Shown in pieces: positions 48,615 through 59,368 of a stretch of DNA of 64,000 nt. The translations under genes were made by a program, and so were the position numbers. The notes beneath the pieces were generated by a model that ran no database searches, was not told the DNA's origin, and was given only the letters and a program-made list of their open reading frames with translations. Numbering within the stretch: the stretch's first letter is position 1; each line of letters starts with the position of its first letter. This stretch comes from Acanthochlamys bracteata (lineage: Eukaryota > Streptophyta > Magnoliopsida > Pandanales > Velloziaceae): the NCBI GenBank assembly GCA_019914995.1, contig CM034139.1, positions 7,542,461 through 7,606,460 on the forward strand, given 5' to 3'.

Positions 48615-50039
48615 GAAATGAGATATGTTTGAGAAAATGCAGCACTTAAAACAACATATAAGAAGGCTGCCTGCTGAAATCCATTATTAAACTGAAGCTT
48701 TCTTTTCAAATATTTGATGTTCATGGGCCTCTAACATGAACAATCCAAAAAAAACACATCTTATGCTGTTGCTAACAGGAGACTGTTACGACTATTATTA
48801 GAAGAGCGTCAGTGCACCTACTTCCCAGTTCGCACCAACATAATCAACGGGTTTTCCCTCCGATCCTGTAATGTTTTTAGATGCAAGTTGTGCTGTTACC
48901 TCTTCGATGCGGTGCCAATTTCAAGATTAGTCCATCAAAATTGAACTATCTCGGTTTCTTCTTGGAATTAGCTAGGAACCGATGGTCCTGTATTCATTAA
49001 AAGGAGAATTAGAAAAATTTGAGAACGAGCCAGGTGTCTGGTGTCAAACTCTGCAGCACATATATATACAGAGCCACAAACACAGCTGCGGGCACTCTGT
49101 GCACCCGTTGGGTTGCAGATGCCGCACAGTACTTTAATTCAATGACGCTGTCATTAGTTAACAGCGTCGATCCTTGCATAATGGTAAAAAATTCGATATC
49201 TAATGTTTACCAAGCTTCTCAACGCAAAATTCTGTCGAAAAGTAATTGAAGTGGATATATTAGAGTAACAACTTACGAAGATGCATGTACGCACACCATC
49301 GTGTAATACGATTAGTCTAATTCAATCCAAGAGTGTAAAACAAAAACTTTCTAAACTTTCTAATATATAAACCTTATTTTTTATTTTACTTTTACTCCAT
49401 ATAGACTAATCTTATTCATCGTTATATCTAACAGAAAATAAACATATCCCTTAGCTTGGAAAACATTTTATCATAAGTATTTCTAAATGTCATTAAAATT
49501 TAAAACATCAATTTTTTTTGCAAGACATACATACATACATTCTTAGGAATAATAAATACATGCATCCAAGATCACTTACCGTCTACAATTGAGTTCGGTA
49601 GCAGCAAACGATCTACATCAACATTCTTGTGTACGTACGCTAAGTTAAAAAACTTATCATGATTAGCCGCTTGCTTGGAACTAATTCGGTCATCAAACTA
49701 ACTGAAAATTAACATAATATATATAGAAAAAAAAAATGAAACAATATTAAGTAATGGCCAGCCAGGTACTTTATTTTTTAGCTCGAGTCCATAATCATAT
49801 AATTAAGCCGTGATGTCACTCTCAGCGAAAAGTCAAACTATATATATATATATATTACAAAGAATGGAAGGATCCAATTGGTCTAGTTATTAATTTGATT
49901 GATTAGCATTCAAACAAGCTCTAAAATTCTGATCACCTGATCAATTTGTCTTGTTGTTAGAGAGATTGTGAAATCCTCACGCTAAGCAACATCTGCTTTG
50001 CTAGCTAGCTGCACATATGGTCATCATGATAGAATTTCA

Positions 50040-50046
<7 letters not shown>

Positions 50047-50070
<24 letters not shown>
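50047..50070. repeat. TA microsatellite
   Basis: Run of about 12 TA units in the laccase upstream spacer. Confidence 0.85.
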
Positions 50071-50891
50071 GAAGAAGAAACAAAAAGTTATGCATGTTTT
50101 GTTTATAATTAAGTTGACGAGTTAATTTTATCTTCGCCGATTTAGTCCAACGGCCATCTAAACAAACTGTAGCATTAGCAGCAGCAGTTCAACTAATTAA
50201 CCAACTAACTAACCACACAGCTGGCGACTAGTCAAAAAGATAAGAGCAAGGAAACGATATCAATCAGCTAATTAATAATTAGCATTAATTAGTTAGCTTC
50301 ATTTATCACAATCAATACAGCAGAGGGGGTTAAATTAGCTTCAAAAGTTATCAATATCAATACAACCATTCGTTTCTGAAACTGGAAAAAAATCACCTGA
50401 TCACTGGAAAAACTATTAATCAATGATTAGTACTGCAATCTGGTAATATGATAGCATGTTCATTTTTTGCATTATGCGCATTGGCTTAATATATATTTGA
50501 AAGAATAAGAGAATGAAAATAACAGTGGCATGCAAACGCATAAGACAGCGAGCACATTATATTAACAACTGTTGAAACATAGAACACTTTTTAATAAAAA
50601 TTTCAAATATTTTTTTAATAAAATTTTACAGTGAGCACTACATAGAATATTTTTCTTTTTAATTAGATTGAAAATTCATAAGCATCTCTTCTCTTTCGAG
50701 TGGCCAACACAAAATCTGACACGTTTAGCTACTTAATAAGAAAAATATGTAGAAATTAAGAGAGAGAGATGTTTTTATTAATTGATGATGAGGTGAAAAT
50801 GAAATTCCTTGAGTTGAAAGAAAAATCAGTTTCTTCTACCAGTTAAAAATCAAGAATATGCGTTTGCTTTCTCTATAGCTGTTTTCTTAAT

Positions 50892-50916
50892 TAATAATAA
50901 TAATAATAATAATAAT
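50892..50916. repeat. AAT microsatellite
   Basis: About eight AAT units, roughly 390 bp upstream of the laccase start codon. Confidence 0.85.
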
Positions 50917-51025
50917 CTTCGACCAGTTAAACCGAAGGAATTGAACGACAACGCCTTAGTGATCAAGGTTTCATGCACCTAATTTCTAAAACGACTCCTC
51001 ATCTCAAAACAATCGATGAAACGCC

Positions 51026-51033
51026 TTTATAAA
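51026..51033 (+). promoter_or_regulatory. Candidate TATA box of the laccase gene
   Basis: TTTATAAA, about 270 bp before the laccase ATG, would give a leader of about 240 bases. Position and motif fit, but nothing else confirms it. Confidence 0.35.
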
Positions 51034-51298
51034 CTTGCGTTGGCCCGTCTCTACTGATCAAATTTATTCAATGCAAAAACCTTCTCCCTCCTAGCTCTTC
51101 CTCTTCATCGATCACCGATCATATATAGTTAATCTAGTTTTACATAATAATTAGTAAAGCTAGCTACCTCGATCGCTGCTTAGCTTAAATTTGTTGCTAC
51201 CTCCGACTACTTACTATAAGGTTCAACTTAATCATCGATCGTCAATAACAAGCAGCTCGCAGTTTGAAGAAAGAGAGAACAGATAGCTAGCAGAAGCA

Positions 51299-52096
51299 AT
51301 GGGAACGAAAGTATTTCTGCTGGTTACACTACTCGTGTTGCCAATGTTGCTGCTGCAGGCCAACGGAATGACTCGTCATTACAAGTTCAATGTGAGTATA
51401 TTTTTTAACTATCATGAAACTCGATCGTGTTTAGTTTAAACACATATATATAATTAAGTGCATGCAAATATAAGAAAATATTATTGTTTTAACCGTTTGG
51501 TGATGAGCCTATATATGTGTGTAGGTGGTGATGAAGAATGTTACCAGACTCTGCTCCAGCAAATCTATCGTGACCGTGAACGGGAAATTCCCCGGTCCAA
51601 CTTTGTATGCAAGGGAAGGCGATAATGTTCTCGTCAGAGTCGTCAACCATGTCACCTACAACGTTTCAGTCCACTGGTAACTAACTATTAGCTAGCTATA
51701 TATTAAATTAGAAAACTTTGGTTGGTGACCGATTTCGATCATATACATATATATATATATATATATATATGTTTGATGATCAGGCACGGAATCAGGCAGC
51801 TGCGGACAGGATGGTCAGATGGTCCGGCATACATAACCCAGTGCCCGATCCGGCCAGGCAACAGCTATTTGTACAACTTCACCATTACCGGGCAGAGGGG
51901 TACTCTGTGGTGGCACGCTCACATACTGTGGCTCCGCGCTTCCGTCCATGGTGCCATTGTCATACTTCCCCCTGTTGGTGTTCCCTACCCTTTCCCTAAA
52001 CCTCACAAGGAAGTCATCTTGATCCTAGGTATTACGTATTTTAATATATATCAAGCATCTATATATATATGCTACGTGGTTGATTCAGTAGATAAG

Positions 52097-52131
<35 letters not shown>

Positions 52132-53707
52132 GGAGAGTGGTGGAAATCGGATACAGAGGCAGTAATCAACGAGGCAATGAATTCAGGCACAGCACCAAAT
52201 GTTTCCGATGCGCACACAATCAACGGTCACCCTGGCCCTTTCTCATCATCATCAAACTGTAGTTTATCTTCTTCATCACAAGGTAATTAATTATATTGAT
52301 TCATTAATTAATTGCTTCCAAACTAAGTCATGCAGCTTCTACCTAATTATTAATTAGGATTGATCGGGATGTGTTAACAAATTAGTTCCTTCGCTTATAA
52401 TATATATATGTTGTTTAACGTAATTTCTCCATCATGCATGCAGCGTTAATTATTAGCTAATCATGAAAAACTGGTCACTGATGATGACAATTACACCCAC
52501 GTACGCTGGACAATAGTAATTAATTGTGAGTTTGCATGCAGATGCCGGATTCAATCTGAAGGTGAAGAAAGGGAAGACCTACATGCTACGCATAATCAGT
52601 GCTGCACTCAATGAAGAGCTCTTCTTCAAAGTCGCCGGTCACAAGCTCACCGTCGTCGAAACCGACGCTGTTTACACAAAACCCTTCACCACCGACACCA
52701 TCGTAATTACTCCTGGCCAGACCATCAACGTCCTCCTCTCCGCAGACCAGAAATCCGGCAGATATCTTATCGCGGCTTCCCCGTTCATGGACGCCCCTAT
52801 CGCCGTCGACAACGTTACCGCCACAGCAACCGTCCACTACGACGACTCGTTATCGGCTTCTTCTGCGCTCACTACGGTCAACCCTCCGCCACAGAACGCG
52901 ACTCCGGTGGCCAACAGCTTCGTAACGTCTCTTCGAAGTCTTAACTCGAAGCAGTACCCGGCAAACGTTCCACAGACGGTCGACCACAACCTTCTCTTCA
53001 CAGTCGGTCTCGGTGTCAACCCATGCGCCACTTGTCAGAACGGGCAACGCGTGGTTGCCGATATTAACAACGTTACCTTCGTCATGCCGACGACTGCTCT
53101 GCTGCAGGCGCATTACTTCAACATCAGCGGAGTTTTTACGACAGATTTTCCGGCGAGACCTTCAGTTCCTTTCAACTACAGCGGCCCCGGTCCGGCGAAC
53201 ATGGCGACGCTGAACGGAACGAGGCTTTATAGGTTGCCGTATAACGCGACGGTGCAGCTTGTTCTGCAGGACTTGGGAATCATTGCGCCGGAGAATCATC
53301 CGGTGCATCTGCATGGATTCAACTTCTTTGCCGTAGGAAGAGGGTTGGGGAACTATAACCCGAGTACTTCTCCGGCGAGCTTCAATCTTGTTGATCCTAT
53401 AGAAAGGAACACCGTCGCAGTTCCCTCTGGCGGGTGGACCGCGATACGATTTACAGCAGACAATCCAGGTAATTAACTAAACACGAAAGAAAATGTTGAA
53501 AACATTTTCAATAAACAAAGAAACTGGCCGGTAATAACGTTGTTGCTTGTTTCTTTTTTTTTTTGTCGTATTAAAGGTGTTTGGTTCCTGCACTGTCACT
53601 TGGAAGTGCACACAACGTGGGGATTGAAGATGGCGTTTTTGGTAGATAATGGACCGGGCCCAAATGAGTCCATTTTGCCTCCGCCCAAAGATCTTCCAAC
53701 TTGTTAA
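51299..53707 (+). CDS. LAC4: Laccase, LAC4/IRX12 type
   Basis: Secreted multicopper oxidase that oxidises monolignols to radicals for lignin polymerisation in secondary walls. Six exons: 51299-51391, 51525-51676, 51784-52028, 52133-52282, 52542-53468 and 53577-53707. They join in frame to 565 residues. Residues 1-23 ([20 protein letters not shown]...) are a signal peptide. All four copper-ligand blocks are intact: HWHG at the exon 2/3 join, [18 protein letters not shown], and [14 protein letters not shown] with an axial Leu. [20 protein letters not shown] at the mature N-terminus, many N-glycosylation sites and the end PPPKDLPTC match LAC4 closely. An oddity is the Ser-rich insert after NGHPGP ([13 protein letters not shown]). 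Exon 5 carries a miR397 target. Neighbours (DUF740 upstream, DIV-like MYB downstream) match LAC4 in Arabidopsis. Confidence 0.95.
51747..51770. repeat. TA microsatellite in laccase intron 2
   Basis: About 12 TA units ending some 13 bases before the exon 3 acceptor. Confidence 0.85.
52099..52128. repeat. TA microsatellite in laccase intron 3
   Basis: About 15 AT units ending four bases before the exon 4 boundary (GCAG acceptor). Confidence 0.85.
52594..52614 (+). promoter_or_regulatory. miR397 target site in laccase mRNA
   Basis: The coding sequence AATCAGTGCTGCACTCAATGA pairs with the conserved plant miR397. The 14 bases facing the miRNA 5' part are perfect, followed by one G:U pair and two mismatches toward its 3' end. 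miR397 is known to cleave LAC4-type mRNAs at this same codon block (AALNEE). Confidence 0.85.
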
Positions 53708-55752
53708 TGAAGCAATACAAGGTCTGTCTAAGCCCAACAAAGCTCAAGAAAGTTCTTTATTTCTTCTTCCATCCAGAAATTAAAGACGAACATTATTTTA
53801 TTTTTTGCTGCTGCTGTTGTCAAAATCTTTTCATATGTGGTTTTAATTTTGAAAGTAAATTTGTGTCAGCTTGTAAGTAATGGGAAAGCAATTAATAATC
53901 AAAGTCCAAAGTGGTGGTTTAAATTTATTAGCCTGCTTCGTGTGAAGATTATTCATGAGCTGGCAATATAGTGACTGATTTCTTACTCGTTTGTTCCTTT
54001 TTTTGTGTGTAAATAATGGTTTTGGTTCTGGCAAAAATTGGTCGAGATTCTTTCCGTTTACGGAAATATTATTTGACAAAACCCTAATTAAACCCTAATT
54101 ACTTTGGAAATTATATATTTTTTCGGATCAATTCCTTTTGTTAATTGACATCTGAGTACGGCACAGAACAGAAAAATTAATGTTTTGCGCAATGCATGAT
54201 GTCACCTGCACATTAACATATTAAATAAATTAAATTTATCGTCTATAGATTGGATCAAATTTTCTTTTATTTTTTTATAAGAAAAGTCTTGATTCATGAT
54301 TCAATCTCTATCCGGGAACCAAAATCCAAAAACAGCATTCAAAGTTCTCTTCTTCTGATTAATTTTTTGTTTGCTTTTATTTTTCTACACTTCTGAAATC
54401 ATCAAGAAAATGGCATTGTGTGCACTCCCTGTACATACAGCCTCAAATATAATAGAAAATAGAAACTTGTAGTTTACATAGTTTAACTATAAGATTATTC
54501 CACTTATCTACTAATAAAAAATTAAGATAAGAAATTAAGATTAGAGAGGTTTAGGGAGGTGATCTCAAGGCTCTCAAACACAACACATGTTTGTCAATAT
54601 TTTTGATTAATTAACACAACACATAGAATAGAATAGATGATGAAGAATGGCCGAAAGGGGTTGGAAAGGGTTCACTGTTTATTGGTTGTCGGTAATAATA
54701 AATGCAAGCAAGAAGAAATTCATCGGAGCTACAGGTTGTTTACTTCTTCTCCAATACTATACAAACGAGTACCTTATTGAAAGCTTCATTTTTTTTTTCT
54801 AAGGTTTTGTTTTCTATTCTGCTTTTTGTTGGTTGGGTGACCACAAATTCCACCATTAACTAATCAAAGAACAACACCACCTTGTCTCTCTCTCTCTCTC
54901 TCTTCTCTCTCAGAGTGCTAGTGTTACTAGTTAGATCCCAAACAAACAGAAACAGTGGAGCAACAAGAAAAACGGAAGGTTCTTCGCTTCTACTGATGAC
55001 AGATTGATTTTCATTCGCTTGCCAATTGCCATCTTCTCTTTTGCGTCCCCTGTTTTCCTTTTGATCAGCCCACGTTTTAAAGACAAGGCCATCATCAAGG
55101 GAAAAAAAGAAGACAAAGCAAAGAAAAAGAAAGCTCGGCGCTATTCTCCCTATCCTTTCTCTCTCTCTCTTTCTTTATTCTCTACTTTGCTTCGGATTCA
55201 CTCTCTCTCTCTCTCAAACCATTAAAAACTTCTTCTCGTAGAAAAGGAGAGAGAAAGGAAAGATTTCTCCAGAAGCAGATAGATGTTGAAAAAATTCAAT
55301 TCTTTTCTATGGGATATAGTTCCAATCCGGTTAGCTTATTAGCTTCTTGTTTCTGAGTAGATTCCTATTGAAATTGTATATTTGGGAAATTGTTAGCTCA
55401 ACTTTCTTAAGAGTGATTGAAGCCTCTCCACCTGTGGAAACTAGAAAGGTTAAACCTTTATTACTTTTTGAGTTCTACCTGCAAAATTTCATTCGTTCCT
55501 TGATAATTGTTGTAGTAGTTGTTGTAGAAAAGCTACAGATCTTGAACTTCTTGTAAGCAAAAGTCTGAGGTTTTAGCTGTTTTCAGAATTTGGTACAAAT
55601 CATCTGAGGTTGATCTTCCTTTCTTCCCTTGCCCTTTGACTCCTAAAGACAATTCCTTTTCAGCTAGCAAAACAGTGGCTGGTTTGAGCTCTTCTTGATC
55701 AGGGCTTCTTGATCAGCTAGCAAGTTGTAGTTGTTCTATAAATACAGATTTG
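53708..55752. other. Spacer between laccase and MYB genes
   Basis: About 2 kb: laccase 3' UTR, then the promoter and leader of the MYB gene. CT repeats near 54883-54912 and 55160-55215 are typical of plant 5' leaders. No gene is seen. Confidence 0.5.
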
Positions 55753-56981
55753 ATGATGACAAGGTGGGGTGTTGATTTCTTGTCTCCAACTTCTTCATGC
55801 CTTTCCAACGCCAATTTGGTTCTTGGCCAAAACAACAACAATCCTGCTGCAAACTGGACTCCGGAGGAGAACAAGCTGTTTGAGAATGCTCTCGCCCACT
55901 TCGATCGGGACACGCCAGACCGATGGGACCGAGTTGCATCTATGATCCCTGGGAAGACGGCAAGGGATGTCATGGAACACTACATGGATTTAGAACATGA
56001 TGTTATCCATATTGAAGCTGGCCTGATTCCGACACCTGGGTATAGCTCTTCTTCTTTCACTCTGGATTGGGCGAGCAGCAATGGCTGTGATGGGTTGAAG
56101 AAGAGAGGAAGGATTTCTGATCAAGAGAGGAAGAAAGGCGTCCCGTGGACTGAAGATGAACACAGGTATATTATATAGTCTCACAGTCGCTTCCATCTCA
56201 GTTGCCGAATAGAATTGACTTATTAATTTTATGACCTCAGTTGTTAAGCTATGAGAAATTTCAGCTCGGTAGTTTTAAGCTTGTTATATGATGCTTCTAT
56301 GCTAAAGGTGCTGCTAATTAGGTTTCGTTCTACTTGTATAGTTGTATCTTGCGATGTAGAAATGCTAGACACTTTTAGAACTGTGTTCATAAGTTCTTGA
56401 TATGAAATACATCGATCAACCTAGTAACGATCCCATCGCTTTACTAGTTCATGAATATACATAATCTTGGGGTGCTGGATGGAAAGAGGCTTTTAATTGG
56501 ATGCTTCTATTGCAGGCTATTCCTGATGGGGCTGAATAAGTATGGTAAAGGTGATTGGAGAAACATTTCTAGAAACTTTGTTTCATCAAGAACTCCTACA
56601 CAGGTTGCTAGCCATGCACAAAAGTATTTTATCAGACTCAGTTCGGGAGGAAAAGACAAAAGGAGGTCAAGCATACATGATATAACAACTGTGAATCTTC
56701 CCGATAACATGCCTCCCACGCCTCAACCTTCGGTTCAGTCAAGCTCATCTGTGTCGCAGGTTACTGATTCAGGTAATTCTGATGAAGCAGAAAGGGGATT
56801 CAACAGGAATTCATCTCAGATGTTTGCTAATTTGTTCAGACAGCCTGGTTTAGGTCTAAGCCCGTATGAAATGAAATTGCAGGCTCAAGGTTCTCGTACA
56901 GGTCGTCTTCATGATTCTATGGTTGGGAACTGTAATTTGTTCTTTCAGATGCATTCAGCCTTTCTTCAGCCTCATGCTTAA
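55753..56981 (+). CDS. DIVARICATA-type MYB transcription factor
   Basis: Two-repeat MYB-related (R-R/DIV, I-box-binding-like) transcription factor. Two exons, 55753-56165 and 56516-56981, join in frame (EDEH-R-LFLMG) to 292 residues. The first MYB/SANT domain is at about residues 35-85 ([20 protein letters not shown] then [20 protein letters not shown]). The second, the DNA-binding one, spans about 131-178 ([44 protein letters not shown]) and contains the SHAQKYF signature. The region between is Ser-rich. The C-terminal 110 residues are low complexity. It probably acts in the nucleus. DIV controls floral asymmetry in Antirrhinum; the role of this paralogue is unknown. The first of two consecutive ATGs is taken as the start. 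Confidence 0.92.
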
Positions 56982-59368
56982 TTTGGTTGCAAAATGCTTA
57001 CCCAAAACCTATGTTCTCTAGAGCAAACACTTGCACTGGTCTTGCAATGCTGAAGATACAAGTAATCTGAAGGACATGCTGCTAGCTTGCAACTTGCAAA
57101 TTGCAAACAGAACTTCTGTTTGTCACAACAATGTGACTGATTTATTCTTGTTTGAAGCTGTTAATTATTATTGTTACAGTACTCAAATAATGACTAGGAA
57201 TTCCAACACAGGCATTGTTTCTGATTATTCTGGGTTGAACTCTGCACATGCATACTCAATCAAGTTACATGGTTCTACTACTCTTTTACTGTTAGCTTTG
57301 AGTTTGAAGGGGTACAGTAAATTCTAGCAATGGCTCATTGACCTCTCTCTGAAGTCACAATTTATGTCTACTCTATATAGTTGTTCGTCTGTATCAAAAA
57401 TCCTGATATGCTAGTTGTGCGATTGTCCACTTAATATTAGAGAGGTCTGAGCCTGCAGTTCACTACTGTCAGCATCTCACAAGTGCTCCTTTTTTCTTTC
57501 AATTGAGATTCTTTTCTTTTCGAAGTTGGGCAACATGAAAGGAGCAGATCCACATTCTATGATAAGAAGCAGCAGCATTAACTATAGATCAGCTCCATAA
57601 ATTTAGATAAGCTCCGTAAATATGAGACATTCATGAACGATCTAAGCTAAACTTAAATTTATAGTGCCCCACTTTCATGTTCTCATTGTTCAAGACATTA
57701 AACACCATGAGCATTAATCATAATAAGAAATTTTAAAGGTCTGATCCATACATTAGAAAATCTTATCTACGGAAAGTTTAAGCCAATGAATTTTAGAATT
57801 CTTTAATGTATTAATTTTTTTCTTATTTTTTCTTTATCTAGTAAGAGACTAATTTAATCTTTAATCCAATAATCTCTTCTTCAATAGTGATTCTTCCATA
57901 TTTCTCTTATTTGAGCATTATCACGCATTAAATATGTTGATAGCTCAAAAATTTGAGCCACTTGATTCCAAACACTTGCTGTATGCTAAAGACTAGCCTT
58001 CAAAGTTCAATTTGTTCTAAATCATCACTCGTCATATGAAAACTGACAAGTTACGCTGATTTAACTTGCTCATTACACTACTAATTAGAGCTATAATAAG
58101 CATCGGTTATCACATGTGCAATAAAAAACTAGCCATCAGAATTTAACTTGATCTGAATTTTCTTTCACATCTTGTAGGAGCTCGTTTGAGTCACGCTGCT
58201 CTTAACTTGCTCACCACTGTTAACGAAAGCTATTACGTACATCTGGCTCACAACTAAATTATCGATTCTGATACTACTATTGAAAAAATATAACACAATA
58301 AGTTAATTAAGATAAGAAATCTAAAGGATCCGTTTATACACTAAAAATTTCAATTTAAGCAAAAATCTTAAACCAATAAATTTTGAAATTCTTTTGTATA
58401 TTAATTTTTTCTTACTTGATCTTCATCAATATAGAACTAATCTACTCACTCTTTAATCCAACACTTATCACATGCAAAATCCTTAAATCTCAATGTGCGT
58501 TGGTGGACTAAAAGACATGTATATATTATAGTTTCAAAAGGACCCGAGCAACAAAAAGAAGAAGATATTTTCAAAATTCCTGCATTAGTGAAGTAATAGA
58601 AAAACTGGTGGAATCCTACTTTCATAGATTACTTTCCAAAGATTCTCAAAAGCATCTCGTGCTTTCGTTTCATCAGCTAAAGCACCAGAAGATATCAAGT
58701 TAAAAATTTGAGAAGATAATAACCACCGAACTTCATATGCTTCTCATATATGTTGCTTTATCACCGTATACAGAAGATATAACAACATAATGAACAAATA
58801 TATGAAAATCTTCATACTTCAAATTAATAGTGTAATTTAATTTATTGACTGTCATCAAATATTGATGTAATAGTAAGGAACTGAGTGTGCTGAAGGGTCC
58901 AAAAGCAACTTGTAAAAAGAGAGTTCACTATCAAGTAGCCGAGCAGGCATGAAAACTTCCTCTGAGGGAGATCACAGTCGACTCCTACAGCTAGGGTTGT
59001 TCAAATCCGAACTAACCAATACCCAGTAGACAACCGTGTCTTACTGTTTGTCAGTACAGAACCCGTACAAGCCAAACGCTCCTGAATTATCTATTACATC
59101 TACCAGTCTACACATTATACAAGTCCGCAAAATATAGTCTATAAAGATGTAGTGTATCAAGGCTTACGAAACATAATAACAAATAGATTGAATAAACGAG
59201 AGAGCTATTTACAACTTTCACATAGCAGCAAATGCCAATTAGGATATAAAAAAGAGCCAGCAGCTATAGAGACAGGTTAACTGCAAAAATCACCCTAAGC
59301 CCCTATATATTTACAATTCATCACATTCAGAGGGTTGAATGCCTTCCAGGGAACTCGCTAGCTCAAAA
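56982..59368. other. Convergent spacer after the MYB gene
   Basis: About 2.4 kb with the MYB 3' UTR on the left and the 3' UTR of the minus-strand gene on the right (near 59000-59368). The centre holds degenerate direct repeats (listed separately). No gene is seen. Confidence 0.5.
57722..58465. repeat. Nested degenerate direct repeats
   Basis: A segment of about 150 bp at 57722-57870 recurs in diverged form at 58303-58462 (shared AATAAATTTTGAAATTCTTT-like and TATTAATTTTTTTCTTA-like stretches). Between them a second motif starting ACTAGCCTTCAAAGTTCAAT (about 57990) recurs at about 58128 as ACTAGCCATCAGAATTTAAC. The order is A-B-B'-A'. Confidence 0.6.

Larger units (their letters stand above)
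44633..51298. other. 6.7-kb spacer between divergent DUF740 and laccase genes
   Basis: No confident gene. It should contain the promoters of both divergent genes: DUF740 leader with CT/AG repeats near 44830-44940, laccase leader from about 51060. There are AT-rich tracts (46130-47660), a TA microsatellite (50047-50070) and an AAT repeat (50892-50916). One open frame on the minus strand at 48333-48614 is listed separately. Confidence 0.5.

Noticed and set aside
52586..53113. Minus-strand open frames within laccase exon 5
   Set aside because: Antisense shadows; exon 5 on the plus strand matches laccase along its full length.
57031..57327. 98-codon plus-strand frame after the MYB gene
   Set aside because: Probably 3' UTR; it is Cys/Ser/Leu-rich without a recognisable motif and has no downstream exon.
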